The notes: generated by a model not told the origin, from the sequence alone. A stretch of DNA of 64,000 nucleotides from Plantago major (GCA_026545765.1 JAIFAC010000129.1:62001-126000), one strand, 5' to 3'; shown: positions 34,264 to 47,595, counted from the stretch's first letter. Translations and numbers: made by a program.

Positions 34264-35626
34264 TTTTAGAATATCTCATAGTATTTTGATCATTCATCAC
34301 ATGTTCTTATCTTTGCCGTAAAGGTGATTAAGTACTCTCGTTCACTTGAACATTGTAAAAGAGGAAATCACTGAGTATGATTAGTCTAGTAAATCTTGTA
34401 TTAGGATTATAGGTCTCTGAGTGTAATTTTTATTTCCAAGAAGACCATGAAGATCAATCCTAGCAATGGAGCTTTTCTGAAGATTACAAGACCGGAGATT
34501 GCACAAGATTTATGAAGACACCAAGGTTTAGTCTCACTCGGAAAGACATGATTCTGGAACATATGACATCATTCTGGAAAGGCTAATGTATCCGTTGAAG
34601 ACTACAAGACAAGAAATAGTACATGTGCATTAATTACATCGGCAGAAAAGCCGCTAAAGCATACCCACTCGAGATATGAGACAAGGACTTCTGAGTACTC
34701 ATTTCAAGATAAGTATAGACTGAATTTGAATTGTGTCTAACGGATAACATCCCAACGACTCTCTAATTCATCTATAAATATCACACACTTAGATGCTGAG
34801 AAATACGACCGAAGAACGCTCTAACTTGCAAACTTACAATCTAGCAAAGTATTCTCTCAAGCACTCTACTACCCTTTCTGAAAGCTTTCTGTTGCTTGAA
34901 GAATCACTAGTAGTTCTAAGTTGTCCTGAACCTTAACAAGAGATTGTTATTCGTGAAAGAGTTGAACTATCCGATAACCTTTCTGAAGCTCATTCTCCAG
35001 AACGGACATCAATTACTTGGGTCTGTAAAGAGCAGATTGCCATACACTGAACAAGTGTATTAAGTAGTCTTCTTCTATTAGGCTCTCTGAAAACATAACT
35101 GAAAAGTTATACGAGAAGCCTCTCTGACAAACCTTATAACCAACACCATCAAGGCAAGGAGTAGAGGAAGTACTTGATTTGGGAAATCAAGGAATAACTC
35201 CAAGGTTATCTGAGTAGAGGAAGTACTTAGCTCTAGGAGCTGGGGAATAACTCAGAGGGAACATTTGGTTGGGAACCAATTGTTTAAGAATCTTAGAATA
35301 GGATTATTTTAAGGTGAACTCAATTATCTGTTCTAGTGAATTCTAGGTCTCAGAAAGACCGAAGTGGATTAGTTGGAGGATTACGCCACCTCCAGATACC
35401 ACTATACTTTCTGTGTTATTTACCTTTCTGTATTTATCTTTCAGTAAAGCGCACACACATACTTATTGTTTCTGCACTTACCTATCTTAAAGTGTTCCGC
35501 ACTCTGAATCTAAGTATCAGAAACCCCCCAGGTTTCTGAGAAACTGTGTTTATCTACAAAAGCTTTAAAAGACTATTCACCCCCTCCCCCCTGTAGTCTT
35601 TTACTTTGCCGTTATCTGGACCAACA
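34264..35626 (+). repeat. 3' LTR of copia-1
   Basis: About 1363 bp. The left end is altered (TTTTTAG for TGTTAGG), the right end is CCAACA, followed by the GCCAC duplication. TATA box at 34772-34780. Compared with the 5' LTR, CAGAAAGG reads CGTAAAGG, CTGTTAG reads CTCATAG and CTCTGAGA reads CTCGAGA; elsewhere the 5' copy is the scrambled one. The two LTRs therefore cannot be used as they stand to date the insertion. Confidence 0.9.
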
Positions 35627-35631
35627 GCCAC

Positions 35632-36799
35632 ATTCTTAGGAAGGGGGCGCCAGTCCGGGATACTCTCCCTTAAAAACTTTTTTGGCAGCCCCCACTACTC
35701 TCGCCTGCTTGCGGACATCCTGGGCTTCAAAGCCATCCGCACAAAAATGTATTTATCCCACCACTTCGACCCTAGAGAAGAAATGGAGTCGTAAATGAAG
35801 TTGTAGGGTTTCCTATTTACAAAGGTATAACATAGGGGATTCCCCGGACTAAAAGCAACGTGGAAGAGCTGCCTAAAGTTCTCAAAATTCACAGGCTGCC
35901 CCTTCTTTTTACAAAAAATAGCAAAACAAATAAGGTTACCCAAAGACTTTGGGATAACCTGGCTGGGACCGATCCCAATATGGTTCAGGATATGCTTCAG
36001 CTCGGACGTGATTGGGATCTTCCACCCATAAGCGAAGGCCGGTTCATGCACACACATGTATCCATCAGGCGGATTGTAAAAGGCATGCCCGAGCTCTGGA
36101 ACCATGATTTCAACGGACTCCGAGATCTCCCACTTCCGCCTCCACTCTGGAATGTCCTCAGGTTTTACTTTGGACGGACAAGTGGGGAGTAGCCCGTCTA
36201 CATTCAACTCTCCGTATTCATCCGCTATCACAACGGCGGACGCAGGACTAGGGAACTTGATCTGCGCCGCCTTGGCCCCACGACCCTCAATCAGTGGAAG
36301 AGTGGATTGAGCGGGCACCGCAGGACGCAACACCGTTCGATGACCACCCCGTCTTTGTGGGCGAGCAGCTTGAGTAGCTTCTTCCTCTTCCTCCTCATTG
36401 TCCTCTTCTTCTTCACCATCTTCCTCATACCTTTCTCCACCACAACTAGATCCTCCACACCAGCCTCAAACATCTCTACATCATCCGCCTCCTGACTTCT
36501 CTCGCCACCCTGCTCGGCCCGAGGTTCATTTGGACCAACGGACGCCCCAACACCACCTATGGTCCGAGACTGGACTAGCGACCTAGTCCCAAAGACCATC
36601 TCCCCGGCTAGTCGCCACATCGCATGTAGTCTTCGTATCAAGGACTCTTTGTCCAACGTCAGAGTCCCTGGAAGACACGAGATCCACGACCAGATAGTCT
36701 CCTACGGATGTGGTCAAGTTCACGGACTCAATACCCGAGTTTACTCCATCATTGTAACCTTGAGCCTCGTGCTGGTTCTGACTATCGCTCCCAGACATC
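35632..36799 (-). pseudogene. Antisense gene of E2, N-terminal half (exon 2)
   Basis: ATG at 36798 (MSGSDSQNQHEAQGYNDG), one base after the acceptor of the leader intron 36800-37311 (512 nt; 487 nt in E1). After frame changes near 36580 and 36400 comes the acidic stretch, then the PF04195-like domain (GYMCVHEPAFAYGWKIPITS, IGIGPSQVIPKSLGNLIC, KKGQPVNFENFRQLFHV, KWWDKYIFVRMALKPRM). Here the Lys codon that is TAG in E1 is intact. The gene is cut at 35632 by copia-1 and resumes at 20704. Confidence 0.8.
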
Positions 36800-37311
36800 C
36801 TATGGCAGAAGGAAACGGATCAGAAATGATGATTGTGATTGTCCGAGAGTTCATTTAGATATCTTATTAAGTCAAGCAATCCAACGCAGTTCTCTTTTAC
36901 CATATCTTTTGCATGAAGTACAGTCTCAACACTATGGGCACTAAACTTGGCACACAGAGACGGGCCATTAGCCCTATTATCAACCCTACCTGGCACGTTA
37001 ACAGGGATAACTTATGAAAGACTGTGTGCCAATCGGCACCAACACATCACCAAATAAGCATGCATTATCAAATTGTGGTTACATTGGACATGATATACAG
37101 GACGAATCAACAAGTTACCAGTGAAGGAAGTTAATACAATACCGCACACTGGAAGAGTATTCCAACTAAGTATACTATGGGAATCTACCACTAGCAGCGT
37201 TTACAACCACAGAATCAACAGGCAGGTAATCGACCAAGGGAAAAGCACACAAGCATGAAGCAAGCATATCATAACAAAGGAAAACTTCAGGAAGAATCGA
37301 GGCATACTTAC

Positions 37312-37515
37312 TTGATAAAGTTGACTTGGTAAATTTGGACGGACGACGAAGCCTTGCTAGCTCTCCGAGAGTGCAGATTTGAGGTGGAAAGTGCAAGATT
37401 TTACAAAGTTTTAGTTGCTCGGATTGCTCTTTTGTCGCTCGGATTGCTTGAGAATCACTCTGAGTATTCGAGGTGGCTAAAGTTTGAAAGCGACATACTA
37501 GGTAACTATTTATAG
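37312..37515 (-). promoter_or_regulatory. TATA box and leader exon of the E2 antisense gene
   Basis: CTATAAATAG on the minus strand at 37506-37515; leader ends at a GTAAGT donor (ACTTAC at 37306-37311). One ATG at about 37494 lies within 25 bp of the TATA and so probably upstream of the start site. Same arrangement as 9307-9508. Confidence 0.6.
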
Positions 37516-37931
37516 GGGGTAATTGGGGAATCCGAAACGTCGCATCACCCGGATTCTAATCCCAACCGTTGATCTTTTTAATCCAACGGCTGTGTGCAAT
37601 GACAGTACTCCCCAATTAATTCTCTTCAGAAACGTCACATCACTTGAGTTTCAATCCCCACCGTTGATCTCCTCAAATCCAACGGTTGCATCGGTTCCTC
37701 CGGGATCCTTTCCAGTGGGCCGGATAGATGACTTATTGGGCCCTTTGAACCACTGTTCATCAGCCCAAGCGAACCATTCCACATATTTGGCCCAACGGTT
37801 GGCTTCCTAAACACTCTTCCACAGAGGGCTTCTTTAGATCCTAACCGTACTCGGATCTATATATCTCGGATACAAATACCTTTTCCATCAACAGTCCGAG
37901 CTATAACATAACCCGGACTGTAGCAGGAAAA

Positions 37932-37946
37932 GGGGGGGGGGGGGGG
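37932..37946 (+). repeat. Run of 15 G before the E2 LTR
   Basis: A homopolymer of 15 G where E1 has GGGGGAGGG (about 9939). It could be expansion or a sequencing length error. Confidence 0.6.
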
Positions 37947-38104
37947 AGAGACATATATTGAATTCCTAAGAACATGGACAACGGATCTCGCAAAAAGGAA
38001 TTTTTTCCTGCAGTTAACGATTCGGACACGCTCCACAACACACTTGTTCTTTTCATAGTTACCAACTATCTTCTACTAAGATACTTGGAAACTAGGGGGA
38101 CATA

Positions 38105-38998
38105 TGTTGATACGGACATGTGTCCAATCCATTAAGGGCGCCATAGAGCGTGTCCTAGAGCGTATCAATGCTGAGATAGCCAATCCAGTGCTAGTTCGAC
38201 CTTCAAATGGTCCGACCTAAGGGAAACTATCCCAGGTCAACTAGTATGTACAAGTCAACATACCTTCTCAGCTGGGTCCGACCAAGCTAGGTGAATGACT
38301 TCCAAACCTGACAAAAGGTCACATGGTCCTTCCAAGTACCACAAACTGTCAGTCCTAGGATGCTCAACAGACCGGACGAGGTAACCTCGGACGCCACCAT
38401 CGCATTAAGACCAAACTTATATAATAGAACCACTGAGATACTTCCGTGGAACTCTACGCTCGGACATCTTGAGTTACCTAAGGGAAGATCCACCAAGTAG
38501 ACAGATTTGTCCGAAGGACTTACACGGACCCAACGTATGAATAAAGATTTCAAAGGGAAAGGTCCAAACTACCCTCCTGCACTCCATTGATTAGTATCGA
38601 TTATTGTTCACTATCGGGCCTCGGGCCAAAGGTAGTATCAAGGCCCAAATCTGAGGCATACACTTGGCATCATCTTGTGAGTCGCCTCATAAGCATATGA
38701 TAACTATAAATATAGCCCAAGGTCCAAGACCTTAAGGTAAGCAATAATCCCCAAGTCTTATTGATACCATTACCTTCCTCATAACTATTACATTGAGAGC
38801 TCTCAACTCTCTCTTGAGTAAAGTCTCTTACCGGATTGACATAGGCAATCCGGGTAACCCTTCTAATTCCCCACTTAGTCCTTTCAGGTACTCTTGCACG
38901 GACGGATACTGCTTCGGACTTCAAGTAGGAGGCGGGTCCTAGACTAGGTTGCTTGTAATAGTTTAGTTAGTTAGTGTTCGAGGTTTCACCCCTCAACA
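38105..38998 (+). repeat. LTR of the Tat family (E2 3' LTR)
   Basis: 894 bp from TGTTGA to TCAACA, preceded by the same polypurine tract as E1. TATA box CTATAAATATA at about 38704-38714. What follows at 38999 is unrelated flanking DNA. The matching left flank lies outside the window, so the target duplication cannot be tested. Confidence 0.92.
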
Positions 38999-39272
38999 AG
39001 TAAAATATTTAATGCCCGCAGATTTCACATTCAACCTTCCATCATCATATAATGTGAAGACATGGCTTTTCTGATAAACTTGGAAGTGCATGCATTTAAG
39101 TAGCAACTACATGTAATGTTTGTTCACATTACATTTGATACATGATCTATACTATAAATAGAGATAATTATGCACTCTGTAATATCCATCGCAATAACAT
39201 AAAACTTCAGTATCATTATATTTAGGTTGAGATACATTTGTTTCTTCTTTATTTTATATCACGTTACCAACA
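38999..39272 (+). repeat. Possible remnant of a copia-type LTR
   Basis: Contains a TATA box ACTATAAATAGAG near 39151-39163 and, 110 bp on, TTTATATCACGTTACCAACA, an ending of the kind found at plant Ty1/copia LTRs. No primer site or partner LTR follows. Weak call. Confidence 0.25.
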
Positions 39273-40379
39273 CAAGCTACTCTAGTCAATTTCTTGCTGG
39301 AAGAAAATTTCAAGAGAAGGTACATTTATTTTCCAGTCAAGTGTTATTTAGAATATGCTAAAAAAAAATACATAAGCTATTATATACTTCGTTCGCCACA
39401 ATATATACAAAAGTTGTTTATTTCTAGTGAGTACTAATAAAGAGTTAACATACAAAAGGAAAAACAATATGTATATGTCATGATTAAACATAACTAAAGA
39501 GACAAAGGATCTAAAAGAAGACACAAAACAATCACTTGATCGACTTAAAAAATCAAAAAGTAATATAAACCACCGCAAAAAATATGAACATGTTCATTCT
39601 TATAATAAATTCTAGTCTCCAAAGAATTGGGACAGGTGTTTAGACTTTACCCAAGTGGACAAAGAAGTGGTGCCGCTTCGATTAGAATCAGTGTTATTCT
39701 ATTAATGTCCATGAAAGTGTTCCGGATTAGCACATGGCCATATACGATAGTGCTTAGGTTGAGTTGAGAATCTTTTGAGAAATAAGTATTATGTGTGTCA
39801 TTCCTTCAACTTTAAGACATAGGAGTTAAGGTTCAAATCTTTTAAGATACCTATAACTTCGTCAGAACTTTATGGTGTGTGAACTAATTGGGGGTCCAAA
39901 TCGATAGATACCTCCTTGTACTTGTAATACTTAGTAAGAGAAGACGATACATAAATTAGTGGGGGAATGTTAATAACTTTTGTACAAGAGATGAGAAGGA
40001 GTTAAGGTTCAAATCTTCTCATACCATCTTCTGCACTTCTCACTTGAATTCTCGAGCCTTGTTGTATCCTGCGAACAAGTTTCCACTTTGGTTGAAATAT
40101 TGTTTTTCGGACAGTGATATCACATGCTGCAAACAGGCATACTAACTTGAGCGTCGGAGTCCATACGGTCGGCACCACACCGGTGTACACCTTGGAACCT
40201 TATGTCTCATTTGCTCTTGTTGCCTTGCAGATTGTTGGTGCCCCACAATTTCTAACCCTAATTTGATTGTAGATTTCTGAGCGTCTACACGTTCTCAACT
40301 CCTTTAAACACTCTTAATTGCTCCAGAGCAATCACACTTTACTCTATATTTCTTATGAATTGATTCCTGAAGAAAGGTT
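39273..40379. other. Non-coding interval
   Basis: AT-rich with no convincing reading frame. The phrase GAGTTAAGGTTCAAATCTT occurs twice (about 39825 and 39999), a small dispersed duplication. No other structure seen. Confidence 0.5.
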
Positions 40380-40777
40380 TACCTATTAAATTTTGCGACG
40401 TCCCTGTCGCACTTGCCGAACCAACCATCCACCTCTTGTGAGTTCGGGGTTAGCGCGGCTCTGATACAATTTGTAATGACCTGGCCACCAATTGATTGAG
40501 ATTCAACCTTTTGGACCGGTCCGTTTCGCCTGGACTGCCCTCGGGGTTATACGATGGCCCTATTATAACAACAAAAGTCCTTTCCCCCGCACGTTGTCTA
40601 TATGCTTGCACGTATCTGAAAACTTACTAGTTGGTCACCCATCCTAAGATTTATCTAGAGCAAACAGGCTTAAATTTGGAGTTCTTATGGTTGTACTCCC
40701 AAAACAAAGGTGCACATTGTTAGTATAAGTAGATTTTTCAACTCCTTTAAGCTCTCTTGAAACTGTAGGGCGTTACA
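40380..40777 (-). mobile_element. Cassandra TRIM fragment: LTR plus primer site
   Basis: On the minus strand an LTR starts TGTAACGCCCTACAG at 40777 and ends GGTCATTACA at 40472 (306 bp). It is followed by TGTATCAGAGCC (40457-40468), a one-change version of the initiator Met tRNA primer site, and by a short non-coding internal region. A 5S-rRNA-like segment within the LTR is the defining mark of Cassandra elements, which carry no genes and depend on other elements to move. The second LTR is not recognisable; CAACTCCTTTAAACACTCTT near 40295 may be a trace of it. Confidence 0.72.
40633..40715 (-). other. 5S rRNA-like segment in the Cassandra LTR
   Basis: On the minus strand it reads from GTGCACC through AAGAACTCC, TTAAGC and AGGATGGGTGACC, following plant 5S rRNA, including the 3' AGGATGGGTGACC block and the AACTCCG-TTAAGCG region in altered form. 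It is not a 5S gene: the 5' start and the end are wrong, and it is embedded in an LTR. Confidence 0.75.
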
Positions 40778-42265
<1,488 letters not shown>

Positions 42266-42433
42266 GGTACTTTATGATAGTATTTCAATTGCATGTCATC
42301 TCAACAAAATCAAAAAGGCGCACGAATCTATTTTTTAACGGTTTACTTAGTTGTGAGTTCTTTTAATAGTGCGGGAATGAACATGTTAACTTTAGATTAG
42401 ATATTATGAATATCGATTATAGACTTCCAAAAA

Positions 42434-42546
42434 GATTTCACCCATTCAAATCACATCCACAAAGAAAAGGAAACCTAATAAATTTTGAAAAGAAAATATT
42501 TCACTCATTCAAATCACATCCAAAAGAAAAGGGAAATCTAATAAAT
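42434..42546 (+). repeat. Tandem duplication of about 50 bp
   Basis: Two copies containing CATTCAAATCACATCC, then AAAGAAAAGG and CTAATAAA, at 42434-42483 and 42496-42546, with a few differences. Confidence 0.8.
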
Positions 42547-42639
42547 AATTATAAAAATATGAATTTGTATTAAAAAATTTATTTGAAAATTTAGGAAAGA
42601 ATAATTAATAATAATAAATGTAAATCAGCCCAATTTGTT

Positions 42640-43200
42640 TTGTCTATTATAAATGGGCAGCAAGAGACATGTTTTCTTCATCAGCAAGAACCACAACAAT
42701 AGGGTTTGTTTCATCATCAACAATTTGATTCATTGTTGTCTCCGGCTAGATCGCCAAACAGAGGTAAGAACTTGTTTCTTTGCGTTTAATCAATTTCATG
42801 ATTCTTTTCATTTTAGGTTTTACTTGTAATCGATCAGCAAATCGTCCAATCAAAGTGATTGGGGCTCTAGTCTGAAACTTTTCTAATGTATGAAATTTTA
42901 TTCATCGATTTCTTTATCATATTCCTATTTTATTCTTCAATTGATTGATTAATCGATCATTTCCAGGCAGTAGAATGGCATTGCTGAGGCAATGGTGCAA
43001 CGAAACACACAAGCAATCAGATGATGATCCAAATGAGATCTCCTTTCCAACTTTTATTGCAAACAAGAAGATTATCAATGAATATAACAGCATTGGCAAG
43101 ATTCTAGCAACTTGATTAGCTTTCATCAACCTAATCTTCCGTTGCATTGCAGTGTCACAGGCCACATGCATCATCTTCAGATCTTCATTGGCCAACATTT
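42640..43200 (+). pseudogene. Gene-like remnant with promoter and leader intron, unrecognised
   Basis: GCCCAATTTG, a TATA-like TATTATAAATGGGC (42645-42658) and, 50 bp on, AGGGTTTGTTTC, a telo-box-type element, make a plausible plant housekeeping promoter and leader. A GTAAGA donor near 42763 and a TTTCCAG acceptor near 42966 would bound a leader intron. The ATG that follows (42975) opens only 46 codons (MALLRQWCNETHKQSDDDPN). The opposite strand has an open frame of 94 codons over the same stretch with no recognisable family. Probably a decayed host gene piece. Confidence 0.28.
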
Positions 43201-43201
43201 G

Positions 43202-43577
43202 ATCCTCATCTCGACTAGAGTCCTTTGGGGATAAGATTGATTGGCAATGTCAAGATTTTGTCAATTCTCGCATGACAAGAGCTGATTTCGCCATGCTCAT
43301 CCATATTAGTAATCTTGAGTAAAGTATAATCGAACCTTTCGGTTCACTCTCATTGTCCACAAAAGCTGGTGTATTGTCCACAAGTAAAGTATCAACAAGA
43401 GATGCAGATGACACAAAAAGGAATGCTAAGACATCAAATAGAATTAAGATCACAAACAAATACTAGCAAATTGGGAAACATAAGATCCTTCATCTCGACT
43501 AGAGTCCTCGGGTGATGAGATTGATTTGCAATGCCAGTATTTTTCTAAATTCCTGGATGACTAGAGTTGATTTCATC
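43202..43577 (+). repeat. Diverged direct repeat, about 92 bp, 280 bp apart
   Basis: The block CATCTCGACTAGAGTCCT, then GAGATTGATT, GCAATG and GAGCTGATTTC, occurs at 43202-43292 and again at 43483-43577. The segment between is AT-rich with no clear gene. Confidence 0.7.
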
Positions 43578-44640
43578 ATAGTAGTGGAGGTCAGATTATA
43601 GGTAATATGAAATGATTATCAACGATTTATACGTGGTTTTCAAGGCCACTCTTCTGGACGGAACCTACCGAGCCAAATTCGGAATGTATATTTGTTTATT
43701 AGCACTTTTTTGTTAATCCTTTTAAAGATGGCTAAACTAGATTGCCTTTTGTTATTGTTCTCATTACGTTATTCTATAATTTATGTTTATCAGCTTCATG
43801 TTGTGAATTCCATTTACTATGTATTTATTGATGGTATGTTACTTGTTAGAACATGAAATTTTGGATCCTCTCCTGAACCATCTCAATTTATAATTAATCA
43901 ATTCTTATCTATGAAAATGAACTCTTTAACCAACAAATCTTGATTGTAATCTTCGGGTATTTGCACATGATTTCATCAAAAGTTAATTGATTAGAAGCTG
44001 ATTCGTAAGTTACATGCCTTTGTTTTAGATGTTTCATCTGCGGAGGCTGAAAAAAGTTGAAGAACAAGGACACCTATTTTAACACGTTTCCTCACGATCT
44101 TACATTCTCTGGAAATATCTGCTCGAAAATGTTACACTTCTATAATCAAAAGACTGTGTCATGTGTTACGATATATACCATTATTATAGGGGACAATGAA
44201 ACGAACCACTAAAAGACACTTGATTACGATAGCTGCAGTAATTGCTCATAGATGCATAAATGATAATATCAGTAGTGGGTTGTTTTGACATTTAAGTATG
44301 AGGTCAGAGCCGTATCGGGTTCCTACCTAATATTTAGATTTATTCTCAAAACATTCTTTTCATTTCTTCTTTAGACTTTTCCAGTAGACTTGATTAATTT
44401 ATAGGAACTCATAATGCACTCTTGGAACTATGTCTTATATACACCCAAACACATGACAGGGACCGGTAACCACAAATTAGTAAGAGTTGTCATCAATGGC
44501 ATTTTTCGCCAAATTACATGACACTTGCAATCATTTTACCACTTTGTGCGCGTGTGTCAAATATGCGACATGGGAAGTGTTCCACTGTTATATTCTTAAA
44601 CTTGAAAATTTACAGGGTGACCTGCTTCTTAGGAATGCTC
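43578..44640. other. Non-coding interval
   Basis: AT-rich sequence without a reading frame or repeat that I can support; it borders the LINE poly(A) tail. Confidence 0.5.
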
Positions 44641-47595
44641 TTTTTTTTTTTTTTTAAGAAGTTAAAATTTATTAACGATTAGACCAGAACACAAGTAGGA
44701 TTCACAGCCCGTCCAAACAATACATACTGCCAAAGCAGTCAAAAAATACAACCAAAAAACCACTGCCAGAGGAGAAACACACTCAACTATCAAAACAAAC
44801 AGGGTTACACTAAAAAACGCCACAGGACTCTGCACATAATATAATCACCACCAGACTCAAGAATAACTCTCAAAATACACTCTTCACAAGAACAAAATTC
44901 CCAGACGAAACGTTTATCTAACTCCGTCGTCTAGCATGTCTCAACCTCGAAAGGTACGAGCCAAGAGTTCGGAGAAGACCCAAACCCAAAATGGTTAAAA
45001 TACCCCTTGGAGAAGAAAGGAAGAAACGAGGAGTGATTTACCAGAGTGGCGTCAAAAGAAAAATCAACGAGGAAGAGAAGAACAAGAGAGCTAACCTGAA
45101 TAAGATGGGAAGAAACCACAGCAGAACCAAACACTAGGCAGCAGACTCTGTTGACCTCACTTCCAGCTTGACATTGATAACCTCTTTCGGACATAATTCC
45201 CAATCAGTAAGCGAATACCCATTCAACATCGCATTTTTTCCTGTCAACCAACACCAGACCATACATTTTATTTTCTGCACCAGCTCCCAATGGCTCAGCT
45301 TTGAGCCTTTGGAAAATAATTCATTGCGAGCTTTCCAAATCATCCACACAGTACAATGCCAGATAACTTGCCACTTCTCTCGAGAGCCAGCCGTCACCAA
45401 ATTGGAAAAGTTCACCACCAGAACGCGAACATCAGTCGCACAAGGAATAGATACACCCAACCAAAGACCCAAAGTAGCCCATACAGCATTTGCGAATTTA
45501 TAGCCCAAAAAAAGATGATCTGTTGTTTCTACTTGATCTTCAGCACACATTTTACAAAAGGCCTGTTGATCTTCCTTGATTACCTGTCGCGCCTTCAAAT
45601 TCTTTAGAGTAGGAATACGATCTGCACCGTCTTCCACACAAAAAGGTTGACTTTTAGCAGAGAAAATTTATTCCAAACAAACCTCGTCAACTCCCTTAGA
45701 TAATCATCCACCTGCACTACCAGTAAAACACTCCACCTCTGATAACCAAGGCGCACCGAATAAGCACCCTCCGATGAAGCCTTCCACTCCCAAAAATCTG
45801 CACTAGAAGAAAACTTACAGGACTTTTCCACAACAGCAATGAGTGTATTCACACACTCTTCTTCCCACGTAAACAGACTCCTTCTCCAATCCCACCTGAC
45901 TACCAATACACCATCCTCCACTACCAACCTATCATGTACCACACAATCCTTCTTTAAATCCAAACTATACAACCTCGGAAATAAATCCTTCAGCCTACCA
46001 CCACTACCTACCCAGACATCTTCCCAAAAACTAGTCGACCTCCCATCACCTACACGACGCCTAACCTCCTCCAAAAACCAGCCCCTATCCCCCACCCATT
46101 AACTAAATCCCGCCACCACGACGACCACCCCTTCCCCCACACCTTCCCACTCGAAGCCCTCTTTACACACCTAGAAAAATCCCCATATTTCGACTTGAGG
46201 ACTTTAATCCACAAAGCCTCACCCCCACACAAAAACCTCCACACCCATTTACCCAACAACGCCACATTAAAATCCTCCAAATTCTTAACTCCTAACCCCC
46301 CTTCCTCTTTTGATCTACAAATGGCCTCCCACTTAACCCAAGCCACTCTTCTAGACCCACCCAAAGAACCACCCCAAATAAAATGACGTTGAATACTTTT
46401 AAAGAACAGACATAGGAGTTTAAAGAAAGAGAAGAAATATAAAGGTAACGAGGTTAACACCGCATTAGTGAGCACAAGTTGTCCACCAAACGAGAGAAAA
46501 TTATTCTCCCACTTTTGCAAGCGACACTTCAACCGATCCACCACTTTACCCCAAACCCTCTTATCAGAATGTTTAGCCCCAACAGGAAGACCCAGAAACT
46601 CAAACGGAACTTTACCAACTCCACAGTTCAGCAAATCAGTCCACTCCTCAATAGAATCTGTCTCGACTCCAACCCCCATTAGACAGCTCTTTCGAAAATT
46701 AATTTTCAGCCCAGAGGCCCACTCAAAACACCGCAAAACAAACTTTAAAGTCCTAATATTTTCCACACTTGCCTCACCAAACAAAATAGAATCATCTGCA
46801 TATTGTAAATGCGACACCTCCACTCCAGCTGAACCCACTCTCCATGGTTTAAAAACCCAGCACCACAAACTTTCCTCATCATCCTACTCAAACCTTCCAC
46901 CATAATTAAGAAAAGAAACGGAGACAAAGGATCTCCATGTCTAAGCCCCCTCTCCATCTTAAAAGGATTAGAAGGGCTTCCATTCACAAGAACTGAAGCC
47001 TCAGCTGAAGAGACACATTCCATTATCCAACGACACCATTTCTCCCCAAACCTCAGCACCTTCATCATCCCAAGAAGAAATTGCCAATTAACTGAATCAT
47101 AAGCCTTTGCAAAATCTATCTTAAATAAAAATAGGCTCCTCTTCTTCTTTTTTGCTTCATCCACAATTTCATTAGCAATCAGCACCCCATCCAGAATATT
47201 TCTATCTCCAATAAAAGCAGACAGATTTCCAGAAATCACGACATTCAGAACCTTAGCAATACGATTAGACAACACCTTAGCCAGCACCTTATATACACTC
47301 CCAATCAACGAAATGGGTCGATACTCCTCAATCGCCACAGGAGTCGCCACCTTTGGAATCAAGGTAATAAAAGAAGAATTAATACCCCTCACCGCTTTTG
47401 AGTCAGTATGGAACTCAAAAAATGCTACAAAATCATCACATAGAAACTCCTGCATGTGCGGAAAAATTAAAATCAAACCATCAGACCTGCATAACGATCT
47501 AGTCCACAATCCCACACCGCCTCATAATTTCCTCCATCGAAAAATCTTTTTCCGCTCAAAGACCTCTGTAATTCTCCGTAATCGCCTGCTCAAAC
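44641..47595 (-). mobile_element. L1-type LINE, 5' part cut off by copia-2
   Basis: The T15 run at 44641-44655 is the poly(A) tail of a minus-strand LINE. About 480 bp of 3' untranslated sequence precede it, then the RT-containing ORF. LINE coding sequence continues to 47595, where the copia-2 LTR starts, so the endonuclease part should reappear beyond the right end of copia-2, outside the window. Confidence 0.88.
45134..47595 (-). pseudogene. LINE ORF2: reverse transcriptase and C-terminal zinc-binding domain
   Basis: Reading from 47595 downward: FEQAITENYRGL, then an RT palm with EEYRPISLIGSVYKVLAKVL, FLFKIDFAKAYDSVNW, GLRHGDPLSPFLFLIMVEGL and, after a frame change near 46860, the catalytic HLQYADDSILF. 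Next come thumb and connector (LGLPVGAKHSDKRVWGKV, GGLGVKNLEDFNVALLGKWV). A change near 46090 leads to a 163-codon block, and one near 45620 to the zf-RVT-like end (CKMCAEDQVETTDHLFLGYK). Three frame changes and one stop near 47558 make it inactive. Target-primed reverse transcription is the family's mode of copying. Confidence 0.88.

Larger units (their letters stand above)
20705..35626 (+). mobile_element. Sirevirus-type Ty1/copia element copia-1
   Basis: Complete in structure: 5' LTR 20705-22116, primer site for initiator Met tRNA at 22119-22130, gag, pol (order PR-INT-RT-RH), a long 3' ORF in env position, polypurine tract and 3' LTR to 35626. The flanking GCCAC at 20700-20704 and 35627-35631 is a 5-bp target duplication. 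The size of 14.9 kb, LTRs of about 1.4 kb and an extra gene after pol indicate the Sirevirus (SIRE/Maximus) lineage. It interrupts the E2 antisense gene. Many frame breaks coincide with scrambled CAG/CTG sites and may be sequencing error. Confidence 0.93.
11021..38998 (+). mobile_element. Tat-lineage Ty3/gypsy element E2, 5'-truncated, split by copia-1
   Basis: Second copy of the E1 family. Its first base corresponds to E1 position 312, inside gag, so the 5' LTR, primer site and gag start are missing. It continues through gag, pol, a region of about 2.3 kb with antisense ORF candidates, the spliced antisense gene, and an LTR at 38105-38998. Copia-1 (20705-35626 plus one copy of the duplicated GCCAC) interrupts the antisense gene. 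E2 keeps the RT and integrase catalytic residues that E1 lost, but it has stops and a 57-bp RNase H deletion. Confidence 0.9.

Noticed and set aside
39825..40020. tRNA-derived SINE with B-box-like GGTTCAAATC
   Set aside because: No A box at the right distance, no poly(A) or duplication; the two similar phrases are just a short repeat.
40633..40715. Functional 5S rRNA gene
   Set aside because: Only part of 5S is present, it is diverged, and it lies within an LTR with an adjacent primer site; Cassandra explains it.
42917..43459. Minus-strand ORFs of 93 and 69 codons as a host gene
   Set aside because: No recognisable domain, no supporting splice sites or promoter on that strand, and a duplicated block crosses the junction.
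46195..46905. Plus-strand ORFs opposite the LINE
   Set aside because: Mirror frames of the LINE ORF2, which has clear RT motifs on the minus strand.
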